Shown: piece by piece, positions 54,865-64,000 of the stretch
How the letters are laid out: every line of letters begins with the position of its first letter
Position numbering within the stretch: the stretch's first letter is position 1
NCBI GenBank assembly: GCA_023362775.1
Contig: JALMGJ010000020.1
Coordinates: forward strand, 7,133,501-7,197,500
Length of the DNA stretch: 64,000 nucleotides
Reading direction: 5' to 3'
From: Charina bottae
Taxonomy: Eukaryota > Chordata > Lepidosauria > Squamata > Charinaidae
Notes under the pieces: model-generated
Seen by the model: the letters and a program-made list of their open reading frames with translations, nothing else
Database searches by the model: none
What the model was told of the DNA's origin: nothing
Translations under genes and position numbers: made by a program

Positions 54865-56680
54865 TTCTTAAAAGAATGACTGTCCCAACCACAAGAACTG
54901 AAACACTGAATCCATGCTTAGTCAGAACATTAAAGATTATTCAATTTATATACAGAATGCAAAGTAACTGCTTGTTAAAGCAAGGAAGTTTTCAGAGTAT
55001 TTGCCTTTTGCTGTAAAAAAGAGGAAAAAGAAAAGAAGACGACCCAGTCTTCAAGCAGTCTTCAGATTGACCGCTCTTACTTTATTATGATATACAGTAA
55101 TTGTTTGTGGATGATAATCCAGTTCATCAAAGAGATGGAGTTCAATTCTGAGTAAATGTCTGTATTTCAACTTCTTGACTTTTTGTGTGTGTTGCTGCTT
55201 AAAATTGGGGATGGGGGTGGGGGGTGGAAGAGAAGTAGCCATCATCTCTATTCTGCTTAAAGTATTGTGGAGAGGGAACAGCAGCATCGTACTGCTACTC
55301 TATTAAAAATAATTCATTTGTCAACTTTTTTTCTAATCCTTACTTTTTTCAGGGATTTTTCCCCTCGAGCGATATGCTGCCATATTTATGTGACAAATGC
55401 GGAAGCTGCATCAGAGCCTCATTCAATGTTTTCTCTGGGCATTACAGTTGCCTACATTGCAAACCCATGCATCTGACAGTAAGGTTTTAAAATCAGGAGC
55501 GAGATGGCACTCTTCCTGTGCAAACCCATTACGTGGCCCCTTTTATAGTAGAGAAAACAGTGAGCTCACTGAAGCTGTCCTTTTTTATCCCTATAATCTC
55601 ATCTTCTACTTCTTCATGAATAGGATTTCATCCCTTTTTGTCTCTGTGTCTATTTTTACAGGACTTGATAGCTTAGATACAGTAATTACAACAACTCATC
55701 TGGCTTGCTCAAGGTGTTTTGCTTAACAGCTGTTATGGCCTTTTCCTGGAGGTAGATATTGTCATCTACCTTCAAGATCCAGCACGTGTTCCCTTCAGAA
55801 CCTGCCCAGAAAGTAGGTTCAAGTTGCCAAGACAGCTGGTTCACCTGGCCAACTTCAGAAGTCTGCTATTGATATGATGCCACTTGAAGGAGCATCAGAA
55901 AAAAATTCTATCTGCAGCAGAAAAAGCAAGTGGAATAAAGGAGCTTGCTAGACACTAATCTATAAGGGTATTCTAGAGCAATGGGCATCATGCATAACCT
56001 TTCCCCTTTTATTACTGCTGCGTTCTTCATACCCACTAATGGTACAGAATCCTACCATACTTCTGAGATTCCAGTACACATTAACATCGGCAGAGTGAGC
56101 ACCCTCCAGGGCTCTTTAATTAAACAATGCCATCTCATACAGTTAGGACTGGCTTATGTTTTGAAGTGAAAAAAGACTACCATATTAGCCTTCTCCAACT
56201 TAGCACCTGAACTAAGACTCCCATCTCTGGTACCTGGCCACATTTCACATTATTTGTAAGATACTTGGTTGGGAAAAGCTCATCTAAAGAGAAAAAAAAT
56301 CCTAAAACCCTTCATTTCCAAATTTCACATTACCTAGCACACCACTGAAAGGAGCAATGCTACTTAGGGGGAAAAACCATCTGACTCTGCTTTTGCATGG
56401 ATACCCCTTAAATAGGGCAGTAGCTGCTAAGAAAAAGTTGGGTGGAAAGGGAGACTATGGAAGAAAGTGAATAGCTGTTGTGGAAACCCTTAGAGACAGG
56501 CCTATGGAATGGAGATAAAAATGTGATTAAAAGAGATGGGCTGAGAAAGACCACCCAGAAGCTGCAACTGGTCCAGAATTTTCACAAGGTAAAAAGAAAA
56601 ATAGAATTGCCAGTTCTGGGTGTTTAGGGGTGTTTCCAAGTAAAACTTTTGGCATGCATTTGTCCTGCTCCATCGATAGA
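54865..56680. other. No gene recognised
   Basis: Unassigned. Small frames at 55397-55726 and 55981-56169 show no domain. A stray L2-like string (agctgcaactggtccagaat) is at 56562. Confidence 0.4.
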
Positions 56681-56684
56681 CTAT

Positions 56685-57495
56685 TATTTATTTATTTATT
56701 TCATTTGGCTTATATGGCCGCCCATCTCATACAATGACTCTAAGCGGCTCATAACAATCCATAAAACATAGTTAAAAACATACCCTTCCGCCAGGCGCCA
56801 GACCAAACATCCTTATAGCTCAGCCCCCCATCCTAGCCCAATGCTTGGGGGAAGAGCCAGGTCTTCACAGCCCCCCAGAAGGCTAAAAGGGTAGGGTTCC
56901 TCTGATCTCCGATGGGACGCTGTTCCAAAGGGCTGGGGTGGCCATCAAGAAGGCACGCCTCCGAGGTCCCATCAGGTGGCAACATTTAAGGGAGGGGACC
57001 TGGAGCACACCCACCCTATCGAACCTAGTAGGACAGGCAGATACTCCCAGGGAGAGGCAGTCGTGCAACTAACCTGGCCCTGTGCCATGTAGGATTTAAA
57101 GGTGGTAACCAGCACCTTGAATTGCACCCAGAAAGCAACTGGAAGCCAGTGCAGCTCACACAGCAGTGGTGTTACTCGGGTGAGCTGCAGGACACCCAAC
57201 ACTGCACATGCCGCTGCATTCTGGACCAGTTGCAGCTTCCGGATGGTCTTCAAGGGCAGCCCCATGTAGAGTGCACTGCAGTAATCCAAATGGGAGGTGA
57301 CTAAGGTATGGGTGACTGTGAGCAAGGCCTCCCGGTCCAGGAATGGGCGCAATTGGTGCACAAGACAGATTTGTGCAAAGGCCCCCCTGGCCACAGCTGC
57401 CACGTGCTCTTCCAGCAGGAGCCGTGAGTCCAAGAGGACCCCCAAATTGTGCACCAGATCTGTGCGGGAGAGTGTTACCCTGTCCCAGTTTTATG
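56685..57495 (-). mobile_element. L2-related LINE, 3' fragment
   Basis: Reversed AAATA tail at the left, then 3' UTR (ggccgcccatctcat), then C-terminal coding sequence: HNLGVLLDSRLLLEEHVAA, YCSALYMGLPLKTIRKLQ and LCELHWLPVAFW. It is 5'-truncated near 57495. One or more frameshifts lie near 57070. Confidence 0.88.
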
Positions 57496-57499
57496 GGGC

Positions 57500-57945
57500 A
57501 TATAGATACCAGCACTTCCACTTGTAACTCTCCCCTGTCTTTCTACCTGTCTAAGCGAAGACTGAAGAGCTGCACTGTATTTATTTATTTGGTAGCATTA
57601 GACACCATCCGCTTAAGAGCTTCCCAGATCCTAAGGATTTCCAGACTAGAGGTTCCTAGTTATGCTCATTCTTAACCTTTTTACTCCTATTCTTCACATA
57701 TCATTCCATGAACCATAGATTAAGTTAACTTGTATTTCCTTGAAGATGAAAAATGGCTGAATGTGGAGTTGACACAAATGCATGATGAATATACTTCTAT
57801 GCTATTCATATTGATCTTGAACTTATGCTACCTTCATTCTATTTTTAAAAATAATTATAGCTGTCACTATTCAAACCACTTCCATATAGCCATGCTTTCT
57901 AGCTGCAAGAGATTTTCAGATGCATTCTGGCTCAGTAGTTTATCC
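57500..57945. other. No gene recognised
   Basis: Unassigned AT-rich sequence. Confidence 0.4.
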
Positions 57946-57949
57946 TTTT

Positions 57950-58287
57950 TTTTTTTAAAGGTTCCCCCTGCACATTTGTGCAGTCGTGTCCAACTCTAGG
58001 GGGCGGTGCTCATCTCCATTTGTTAGCCAAAGAGCCAGCGTTGTCCAAAGACGCTTCCACGGTCATGTGGCCGGCATGACGCACGCGGAACGCTATTACC
58101 TTCCCACCGAAGTGGTACCTATTCCTCTACTTGCATTTGCATGCTTTCAAATTGCTAGGTTGGCAAGAGCTGGAGCTAGTGCGGGAGCTCACTCCGTCAC
58201 ACGGGGCTAGGGATTCGAACCTCTGAACTTGCAACGTTCCGATCGACAAGCCTGGCGTCTTACCCACTGAGCCACCACGCCCCTGTT
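57950..58287 (-). mobile_element. Sauria SINE, full length
   Basis: Tail (ttttaaaggttccccctgcac) at the left, tRNA head (gagccaccacgcccc) at the right. The short motif ttatcct lies on both sides as a possible duplication. Confidence 0.9.
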
Positions 58288-58289
58288 AT

Positions 58290-59600
58290 CCTCTATATCC
58301 CAAGATAATACATATTTCTTATGGAAATATGGTGTTGTTGTTTTTGAAGTTTAGCTTTTGCTTCTTTCATATTTGAGAAAAAAATAAATTTGAAATGTCT
58401 GCCTATTTGAAAACTCAAAGGCACTTGTAACTTGAAGTATATTTGGAATTACTTCCTGAAAAAGAAAAGAGCCCTTACAATGCCATCACAGCTTTTAGAC
58501 AGGTAATTAGATTCAAAGTGAGCTTTGCCCAAAAAAAATATTATTATTTTGCAGAATTCACAGGTTTTATCATTGCTATATTAATTGGGTGTAATTGCAG
58601 CTTGGGGTCTATATTCCATTTTGTATTTTCTAGTTGTATTACATTATTTATAAAATTTACCTGGCCACCCAACTCAACTTCGTGATTCTAGGTAGCTCAT
58701 AACACAAAAACATGAAACACAATGTTTCATTTTTAAAAAAAATACTGCAGTATAACTGAGGCCCATGAAACTGTCATACAGTCAAAACATCATCCACGCC
58801 TTCAGTAGAATGCTGGATTGCAAGTAAATAATCCCCCCCTTGGGAGGTGAGGTGATCTTGCTAGGGAATAAACAGACTGTGAAAAGAGAACAGTATAAAT
58901 CATTTCACATTATATCTCTTGGTGACTAAAAATGTCTATGCTACTGTCTTTGTGGAAAAACACAAGGATACCAGATAGGATTGGGGGGAGGGGGGAGACC
59001 TTGCAGTAATGGAGAAAAAATATATATGCATAGTACAATTAAGGAAAATACTGTGTTCAGATATATTTTTAAATCAAAAGGTGAGTAGCTATTATAAATC
59101 TGCATATAACATAAACGTGTGTGGATTTGTTAATGCTCATTTTGAGAGGAAAAGACTTCAGGTCAAAATTATATTAAGATTTAGAACTTATTACTGAATA
59201 TCTCTGATGAATATAAGTTCTCTAGACTTCTGTAAGATTTTTTAAAAATGTCAACTGACTCAAAATAACTTTATCTAAATGTTACCATAATAATTGCCTT
59301 TGCTTCTTGCTAACACAGGAGTATCATGCAATGAAAAGTTGTGAAGAAGTCAGAATTCAGATGTGGGAGCCCCACAGTCTTCCCTCAAAATGATTTTGGA
59401 TACATTGCTGGCTGGGGAAAGCCTCTGGCTACGAAGTCTGTACATGGGTCTGGATTAGGTGAATCCAAATAAACTCATATGAAGTTGAAGATATCATCCC
59501 AGGAGGAGGATGGAGAGCTCAGCTGCCTGGGTAAAAGAGGCTCCATCCATTTTTATGTGATGACTATTTTCACGTGTGTAATCCCTCACCGGCATCCCGG
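58290..59600. other. Region downstream of PTH2R, no other gene recognised
   Basis: Lies 3' of the PTH2R stop codon and presumably includes its 3' UTR. I see no convincing reverse-strand AATAAA close by. A short minus-strand L2 tail relic is at about 58645-58725. Confidence 0.45.
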
Positions 59601-59604
59601 TTTT

Positions 59605-60009
59605 TTAAAGTGATGCCTCTATTTCCATTCGGTTCTCTTCTTCCTCGAGAAAACCTGTGTGATTGTTCTGAAGTCTAAAAGGCTTTTTGAGAGAAATACC
59701 ATCTAGCCTTTTCTCTTCATTTTCATCAGCCTTTTCCTGAGCCCAGTGGGGCATACAGTCATGTTCAGTGTTGCTCCTAACATACCCAGGCAAATTTATA
59801 TGAGCATCGTTCTGTCCTGTGGCATTCCTGCATGCTTGGCTGGAAATCAGCCTCATGCGGGAGCTGGCACCCATCTGAGCCTGGCTGCTGGTGCTCGGGG
59901 TCAAGTTTGTGAGGACAGAACCATAGTGAGAATTCCCACAAGGGACAGTCCTCTTCCAGTCCATGACGAAGTTCCATTTAGCCCATGTCTTCTTGAGCTC
60001 AGCCCGCAC
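59605..60009 (-). CDS. PTH2R: PTH2R terminal coding exon (C-terminal cytoplasmic tail)
   Basis: PTH2R is a class B G protein-coupled receptor of the plasma membrane that responds to TIP39 and signals through Gs. The exon starts after an acceptor (tattcccctag on the reverse strand) in phase 0 and encodes 134 residues to a TAA stop at 59605-59607. It begins VRAELKKTWAKWN, the juxtamembrane helix after TM7. It contains DWKRT-PCG, GSVLTNLT-STSSQ and INLPGYV, which match my memory of the human PTH2R tail and differ from PTH1R. It joins in frame to the 42-nt exon at 63382. Upstream exons lie outside the window. Confidence 0.92.
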   Translation of the reverse strand: MRAELKKTWAKWNFVMDWKRTVPCGNSHYGSVLTNLTPSTSSQAQMGASSRMRLISSQACRNATGQNDAHINLPGYVRSNTEHDCMPHWAQEKADENEEKRLDGISLKKPFRLQNNHTGFLEEEENRMEIEASL

Positions 60010-60159
60010 CTAGGGGAATAGAAAATGGCCAGATCAAAATGCCAGGAAGAAGCCAATGTTTTGAAAAGCTTATCTCACCTTCACTTGGAATTAAACTTTT
60101 CTTTTAATATTATATTTACAGCCAAATATACTGTACTCTACAACAGGAATTTGTAGTTT

Positions 60160-60380
60160 GCTAGCATAGCACAGTGGTTAGGGTATTGGATTGGGACTAG
60201 GGAGATCCAGGTTCATGCTTCCACTCAATAAAAAAATTATCTGGATGACTTCAGACCAGTTACTATCTCTTAGCCAATAATCCCACAGAGTTATTGTTGT
60301 GGATAAATTTGAAGAGGGCTATTCCTATATTTACTGACACGTTCTTTAGAGGAAAAATGGGATATAAATGTAATAAATAC
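60160..60380 (+). mobile_element. Diverged tRNA-derived SINE
   Basis: Head gctagcatagcacagtggttaggg, body gacttcagaccagttac and tail ggaaaaatgggatataaatgtaataaata parallel the SINE at 20102 but with many changes. Confidence 0.65.
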
Positions 60381-60445
60381 ATTATAAGAAAAACAAGTAA
60401 TAGGCAGTGAGTAGGGGACTACAACTGAATGGATGTGGAGCAGTA

Positions 60446-60784
60446 AGGTAAAGGTAAAGGTTCCCCCCGCACAGTTGTGCAGTCGTGTCCGACTCTAGGG
60501 GCCGGTGCTCATCTCCGTTTGTTAGCCAAAGAGCCAGCATTGTCTGAAGACGCTTCCACGGTCATGTGGCTGGCATGACGCAAGCAGAACGCTGTTACCT
60601 TCCCACCGAAGTGGTACCTATTCATCTACTTGTATTTGCATGCTTTCAAATTGCTAGGTTGGCAAGAGCTGGGACGAGTGCGGGAGTTCACTCCGTCACG
60701 CGGGGCTAGGGTCTCGAACCTCCAAACTTGCAATCTTCCGATCGACAAGCCTGGCGCCTTACCCGCTGAGCCACCACACCCCCG
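60446..60784 (-). mobile_element. Sauria SINE, full length
   Basis: Flanked by a perfect 12-bp duplication tgtggagcagta (60434-60445 and 60785-60796). The tail has three aaggta units, and the tRNA head is at the right. It lies in the PTH2R intron, in the same orientation as the gene. Confidence 0.94.
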
Positions 60785-61424
60785 TGTGGAGCAGTAGTAC
60801 AGCATATATAATGGAAGGACAAGGAGCCACTCAGAACACAAGCTTTGCTGACAGAACAGCACATTGTTTTCAGTTCTCTCTCCACTGCTATGAGGATTAG
60901 AATTATTTTTAAGCAAAACAGAGATGTCCCAAAATAAAAGTTATATACTGGTCCTAGTTATTGTGAAAAACTACCTGCCTTCAGAAGAATAAATTTTTGC
61001 ATTCTGTGTAAATACTAAGATTGAAACCTAGTGCATCAGTCAGACCTCTCAACTTCCTCCGTATACCAAAAATAAATCTGAAGAGATAATTAATCAAGTG
61101 AACAGGTATACTAAAAGTGAGAGCTGAATCATAAGCGAGATTCTGATGCATACTTTTGCATCCCACTCATCCTTACACTTGGCCACTCAGTTAAGATGGA
61201 CACCATTGATCTTTTATTACTTAAATTGGTTGGGGTTTTTTCTTTTTTCTTTTTGTAAGACAGGATCCAATAGTGTCTTAATTACAAAACATGCTACTGC
61301 CTTCCATGGCAACATTTCATAGGTATATTTCATATTTTATATCTTAGAGTTTTATGTATATTTATATTTTTATAATGAATCTGTTTTAATGATATTTTAA
61401 CTTTTTATTGTCTTAATTCACTTG

Positions 61425-61490
61425 TAAACTGCCCAGAGTCGTTTGTCGAGATGGGCGGTGAAGAAATGTGAGAAATAAATAAATAAATAA
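61425..61490 (+). mobile_element. L2 LINE 3' end
   Basis: The block gtaaactgcccagagtcgtttgtcgagatgggcggtg is followed by AAATA repeats. Confidence 0.75.
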
Positions 61491-61631
61491 ATGCTATGAA
61501 TCAGGGCAACCCTTATAATCTTCCTCTCATGCAGGGAAAGTTCCAGTTGACATTAATCAAATATAATTTGCACTATGAAACTTTGTAACTAACCAATCCC
61601 ATTGGTTTAAATAAATCTACTCTAAGCATGA

Positions 61632-62360
61632 TGGGGCGTGGTGTCTCAGCGGGTAAGATGCCAGGCTTGTTGATCGGAAGATTGCAAGTTCGGAGGTTCG
61701 AATCCCTAGCCCCGCGTGACGGAGTGAGCTCCCGCACTCGCCCCAGCTCTTGCCAACCTAGCAATTCGTAAGCATGCAAATGCAAGTAGATGAATAGGTA
61801 CCACTTCGGCGGGAAGGTAACAGCGTTCCGTGCGCGTCATGCCAGCCACATGACCGTGGAAGCGTCTTCGGACAACGCGGGCTTTTCGGCTAACAAATGG
61901 AGATGAGCACTGGCCCCTAGAGTTGGACACGACTACACAAATGTGCGGGGGGAACCTTTACCTTTTACTAACTGAGAAACACTGCCTTCAGGTGATGTTA
62001 GCTGCACAAGATACACCAGACCAAGAAATAAACTCTATGGAAGACTAAAGCAACTTTTATTAAGACGAACTATAGTAACAGAATCTTGCAAGTCTGATTA
62101 TGCTTTACCGCCTCCCCCTCTTATAATCCTGCGGATTAGGGGGGTGTCTCCCTGAGATGATTTAACATGCCTTCTTCATAATTTGGGCTTAAGCTGTTTG
62201 TTTGCTTAATGTTTTCCTTCTCATTGCTTTGCTAATGGATCTCTCCTCTCTCAGTCAAGGTCATCCTCTTCACTCTCTACAGGTGCCCACTGATTTCACC
62301 TCTCTCATGTTGAGGATAGATAATAAATGTGCGGGGGCAACCTTTACCTTTAACCTTTTT
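61632..62360 (+). mobile_element. Sauria SINE composite with two tails and a nested LTR
   Basis: The full SINE (61632-61970) is followed by about 30 bases, a solo LTR (61996-62281), about 45 more bases and a second SINE tail (about 62328-62360). The perfect 14-bp duplication tactctaagcatga flanks the whole block (61618-61631 and 62361-62374), not the first tail. Confidence 0.88.
61996..62281 (-). mobile_element. Solo LTR, 286 bp
   Basis: Begins TGTTAGCTGC, ends CTCTCTACA. Flanks ggtga (61991-61995) and ggtgc (62282-62286) are a 5-bp duplication with one mismatch. Its first 100 bases align with the LTR at 15582-15850. A reversed AATAAA-like signal is near 62055. Confidence 0.72.
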
Positions 62361-63381
62361 TACTCTAAGCATGAGTAAATTTGGATTTAACACAGTTCCT
62401 GTAACCTGTACTGAACCTGTAGTTATTTGCTTCTTCAGACACATGCATGTGTATATACAAACTGCACCGCAGAAGAGAAATGACACGGTTGTTTCTGCTT
62501 ACTGTTTTACAATTTATCTCAGGTAAATTAATATTTTCTGTAGTGAAGGGGAGGAAACATCCCTAGAGGTTCTGAAGTGAACGTTCAAATCTAAACCTGC
62601 CGTTCCAGATACTAGGCAGAGACTAGCAAACCCTGGGAAGCTCCAATGCTGAGCAACCAGTTGAGAGCAGAAAGGTTCTCTTCTCCTCCAGGTGAGCTTT
62701 CAAAAAAGGAGGGGACCAGATTCATTTTGCCTTTGCTCTTTTGTTGCCCTCCCAGGAGACTGTATTGGTTCCCCATCTGCCTTCAGCCAGATAAGAAATC
62801 CACCCCAATTTGGATAAGAGGTGGAGAATCAGAAAGAAATAGTCATCCATGGAAATGTGGAGATAGATGTGAACCTGGACTTTTTCCAGATTCATTTTGT
62901 GGATTGATCCAAGTTGTTTCCTTACTCCTGTTGTGTTCTACCTCTCTGTGTGTGTTTTTTTCTTTGTGAAAGTTAAAGCCTACAGGATCCTTGATATTTT
63001 CCTTTTCCCTTTCTTCCAATCAATTCGCTCCTTCATCTTAATCTACTGTACATAAATAAACGATGTGGATCTTTTGGGCTCAGCACTCTCATTTTGACAG
63101 TAAGTTTAGCCTACTGTACACCCCAGCCACTCTGCTAGCTACAGAAAGGATAGCCAGCTGAGAGCTGAGGTAGTTTTCCATGCACCTCTCCTTAAATAAA
63201 GGCACCCAGAGGAATTTTCTCTATAAAGAGAAAAGATTGGTGGGATGGTGCAACAGTAGGGGGTGTGGGGAAAGGATACAAACCCCACTTGAGAGAGCCA
63301 GAAGGGCAACCCACTGCATCCCCATGCATGAGTATGCAAATACCCCCCCCCCCATTGCACCCATTATTACTAGAAACTTAC

Positions 63382-63423
63382 CTCTCCATTACAGTAGCAA
63401 TAGATGATGGAAACAAAAAATCC
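63382..63423 (-). CDS. PTH2R: PTH2R penultimate coding exon, 42 nt (end of TM7)
   Basis: On the reverse strand an acceptor (ctcctgcag) and a donor (gtaagtttc) bound exactly 42 nt encoding GFFVSIIYCYCNGE. This is the conserved end of TM7 of class B receptors, where a 42-nt exon is a shared feature of the family. Both junctions are phase 0, and the next codon is the GTG that opens the terminal exon at 60009. It is too short for an ORF scan. Confidence 0.92.
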
Positions 63424-63499
63424 CTGCAGGAGAAATTTAAAAAGGAATGTTATTATCATTACCTTGAACCATAAACTAAATGAATATATTTTTCTACAA

Positions 63500-64000
63500 A
63501 TCTATACTTAAGAGTGGGTCAGATTTAGGGTTACAGTTAGGAATAGGGTTAGAGTTATGGTTAGCATTGTTATAAGGGCTAAATAAGGTTTAAAGAATTT
63601 AGATTATGAGCAGCATTAGGCATTATGGTTATTGTAGAAGTTATAGGTAAGTTATGGTTAAGGTCAGTGTTAAGGTTTATAGTTAGTATTAACATTAGGG
63701 TTAAGTTAAGTTACAGTTAGGCTTTAGTGGTAGTGTTAGGTTTGTGTAAGGTTTAAGGTTTGTTTAGTATTAGTTTTTATGGTTAATGTTAGCATTAGGG
63801 TTGAGTTAGGGTTAGGTTTGGCTCAGGTTAGAGTTAAGATTAGGTTGATAGGGTTAAGTAGATGTTTTGGTTAGGTTTAGGTTTAGAGCTAGAAGTATTG
63901 TGTATAGTTAGAGTAGTGTTGGGATTAGGGTTAGCCAAACTGTAATACTAACTAAACCTAGTGTTATAGGGTTAAGTTAGTATTACAGTTTGGCTAGGTT
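63500..64000 (+). repeat. Degenerate telomere-like (TTAGGG-related) tract
   Basis: About 500 bases made of variants of GGTTAG and TTAGGG (agggttagagttatggttag and similar), strongly T/G/A-biased on this strand with few C. It runs to the window edge and lies in the PTH2R intron upstream of the 42-nt exon. It resembles an eroded interstitial telomeric repeat. Confidence 0.75.
63932..63996. repeat. Perfect 22-bp inverted repeat within the telomere-like tract
   Basis: The arms at 63932-63953 and 63975-63996 are exact reverse complements (tagccaaactgtaatac at the outer left), separated by 21 bases. The arms break the G-rich strand bias of the surrounding tract. Confidence 0.93.

Larger units (their letters stand above)
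60010..63381 (-). other. PTH2R: PTH2R intron between the last two coding exons
   Basis: Intron of 3372 bp with a GT donor (63380-63381, reverse strand gtaagt) and an AG acceptor at 60010-60011. It contains a tRNA SINE relic, a full Sauria SINE, an L2 tail and a composite Sauria SINE with a solo LTR. About 62375-63380 is unassigned. Confidence 0.88.

Overview
The window looks like squamate reptile DNA (lizard or snake; I cannot be more precise). The evidence is the repeat set: BovB LINEs, several Sauria SINE copies (tRNA head, tail ending in a repeated ACCTTT motif), L2/CR1-clade LINEs with AAATA-type tails, a reptile-type L1, Penelope-like elements (PLEs), many hAT MITEs and several ERV-type solo LTRs. 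It is a repeat-rich intergenic region plus the 3' end of one cellular gene.

The only cellular gene I recognise is on the minus strand near the right edge: the last two coding exons of the parathyroid hormone 2 receptor, PTH2R. The 42-nt exon at 63382-63423 encodes the end of TM7, and the terminal exon at 59605-60009 encodes the cytoplasmic tail. The intron between them holds several SINEs and a solo LTR. The rest of the gene lies beyond base 64000.

Layout. 1-4150: hAT MITEs, a CR1 relic, a PLE end, a solo LTR and a PLE endonuclease relic. 4154-10462: a full-length L1 with both ORFs open, a poly-A tail and a perfect 18-bp target-site duplication, so it is young. 10463-16000: PLE pieces, one with a hammerhead-like core, three solo LTRs and L2 relics. 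16540-18935: a broken BovB. 19035-22640: a hAT MITE, a SINE with an internal 104-bp tandem expansion, Sauria SINEs and a small CpG-rich segment. 22640-28740: mostly unassigned, with microsatellites, a 5S-derived fragment and two GC-rich blocks. 28742-35606: two L2 LINEs head to head. 35607-48756: solo LTRs, hAT MITEs and SINEs, several of them nested. 48757-52038: an L1 5' fragment split by a PLE palindrome and by a 1.9-kb composite hAT. 52039-59600: SINEs, a pogo/Tigger-like MITE and an L2. 63500-64000: degenerate telomere-like sequence that runs off the edge.

The strongest unusual signals are these. A 39-40 bp minisatellite unit carrying a CCAAT box and a GC box recurs inside MITEs with three different terminal repeats. 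All seven measurable hAT duplications fit nnnTAnnn, the Buster-type pattern. PLE insertions repeatedly have a foldback structure and hammerhead-like cores. A composite hAT carries an internal copy of its own terminus and a large inverted repeat. Many element borders were fixed by finding exact target-site duplications by eye. No similarity search was run, so family names rest on recall of motifs.
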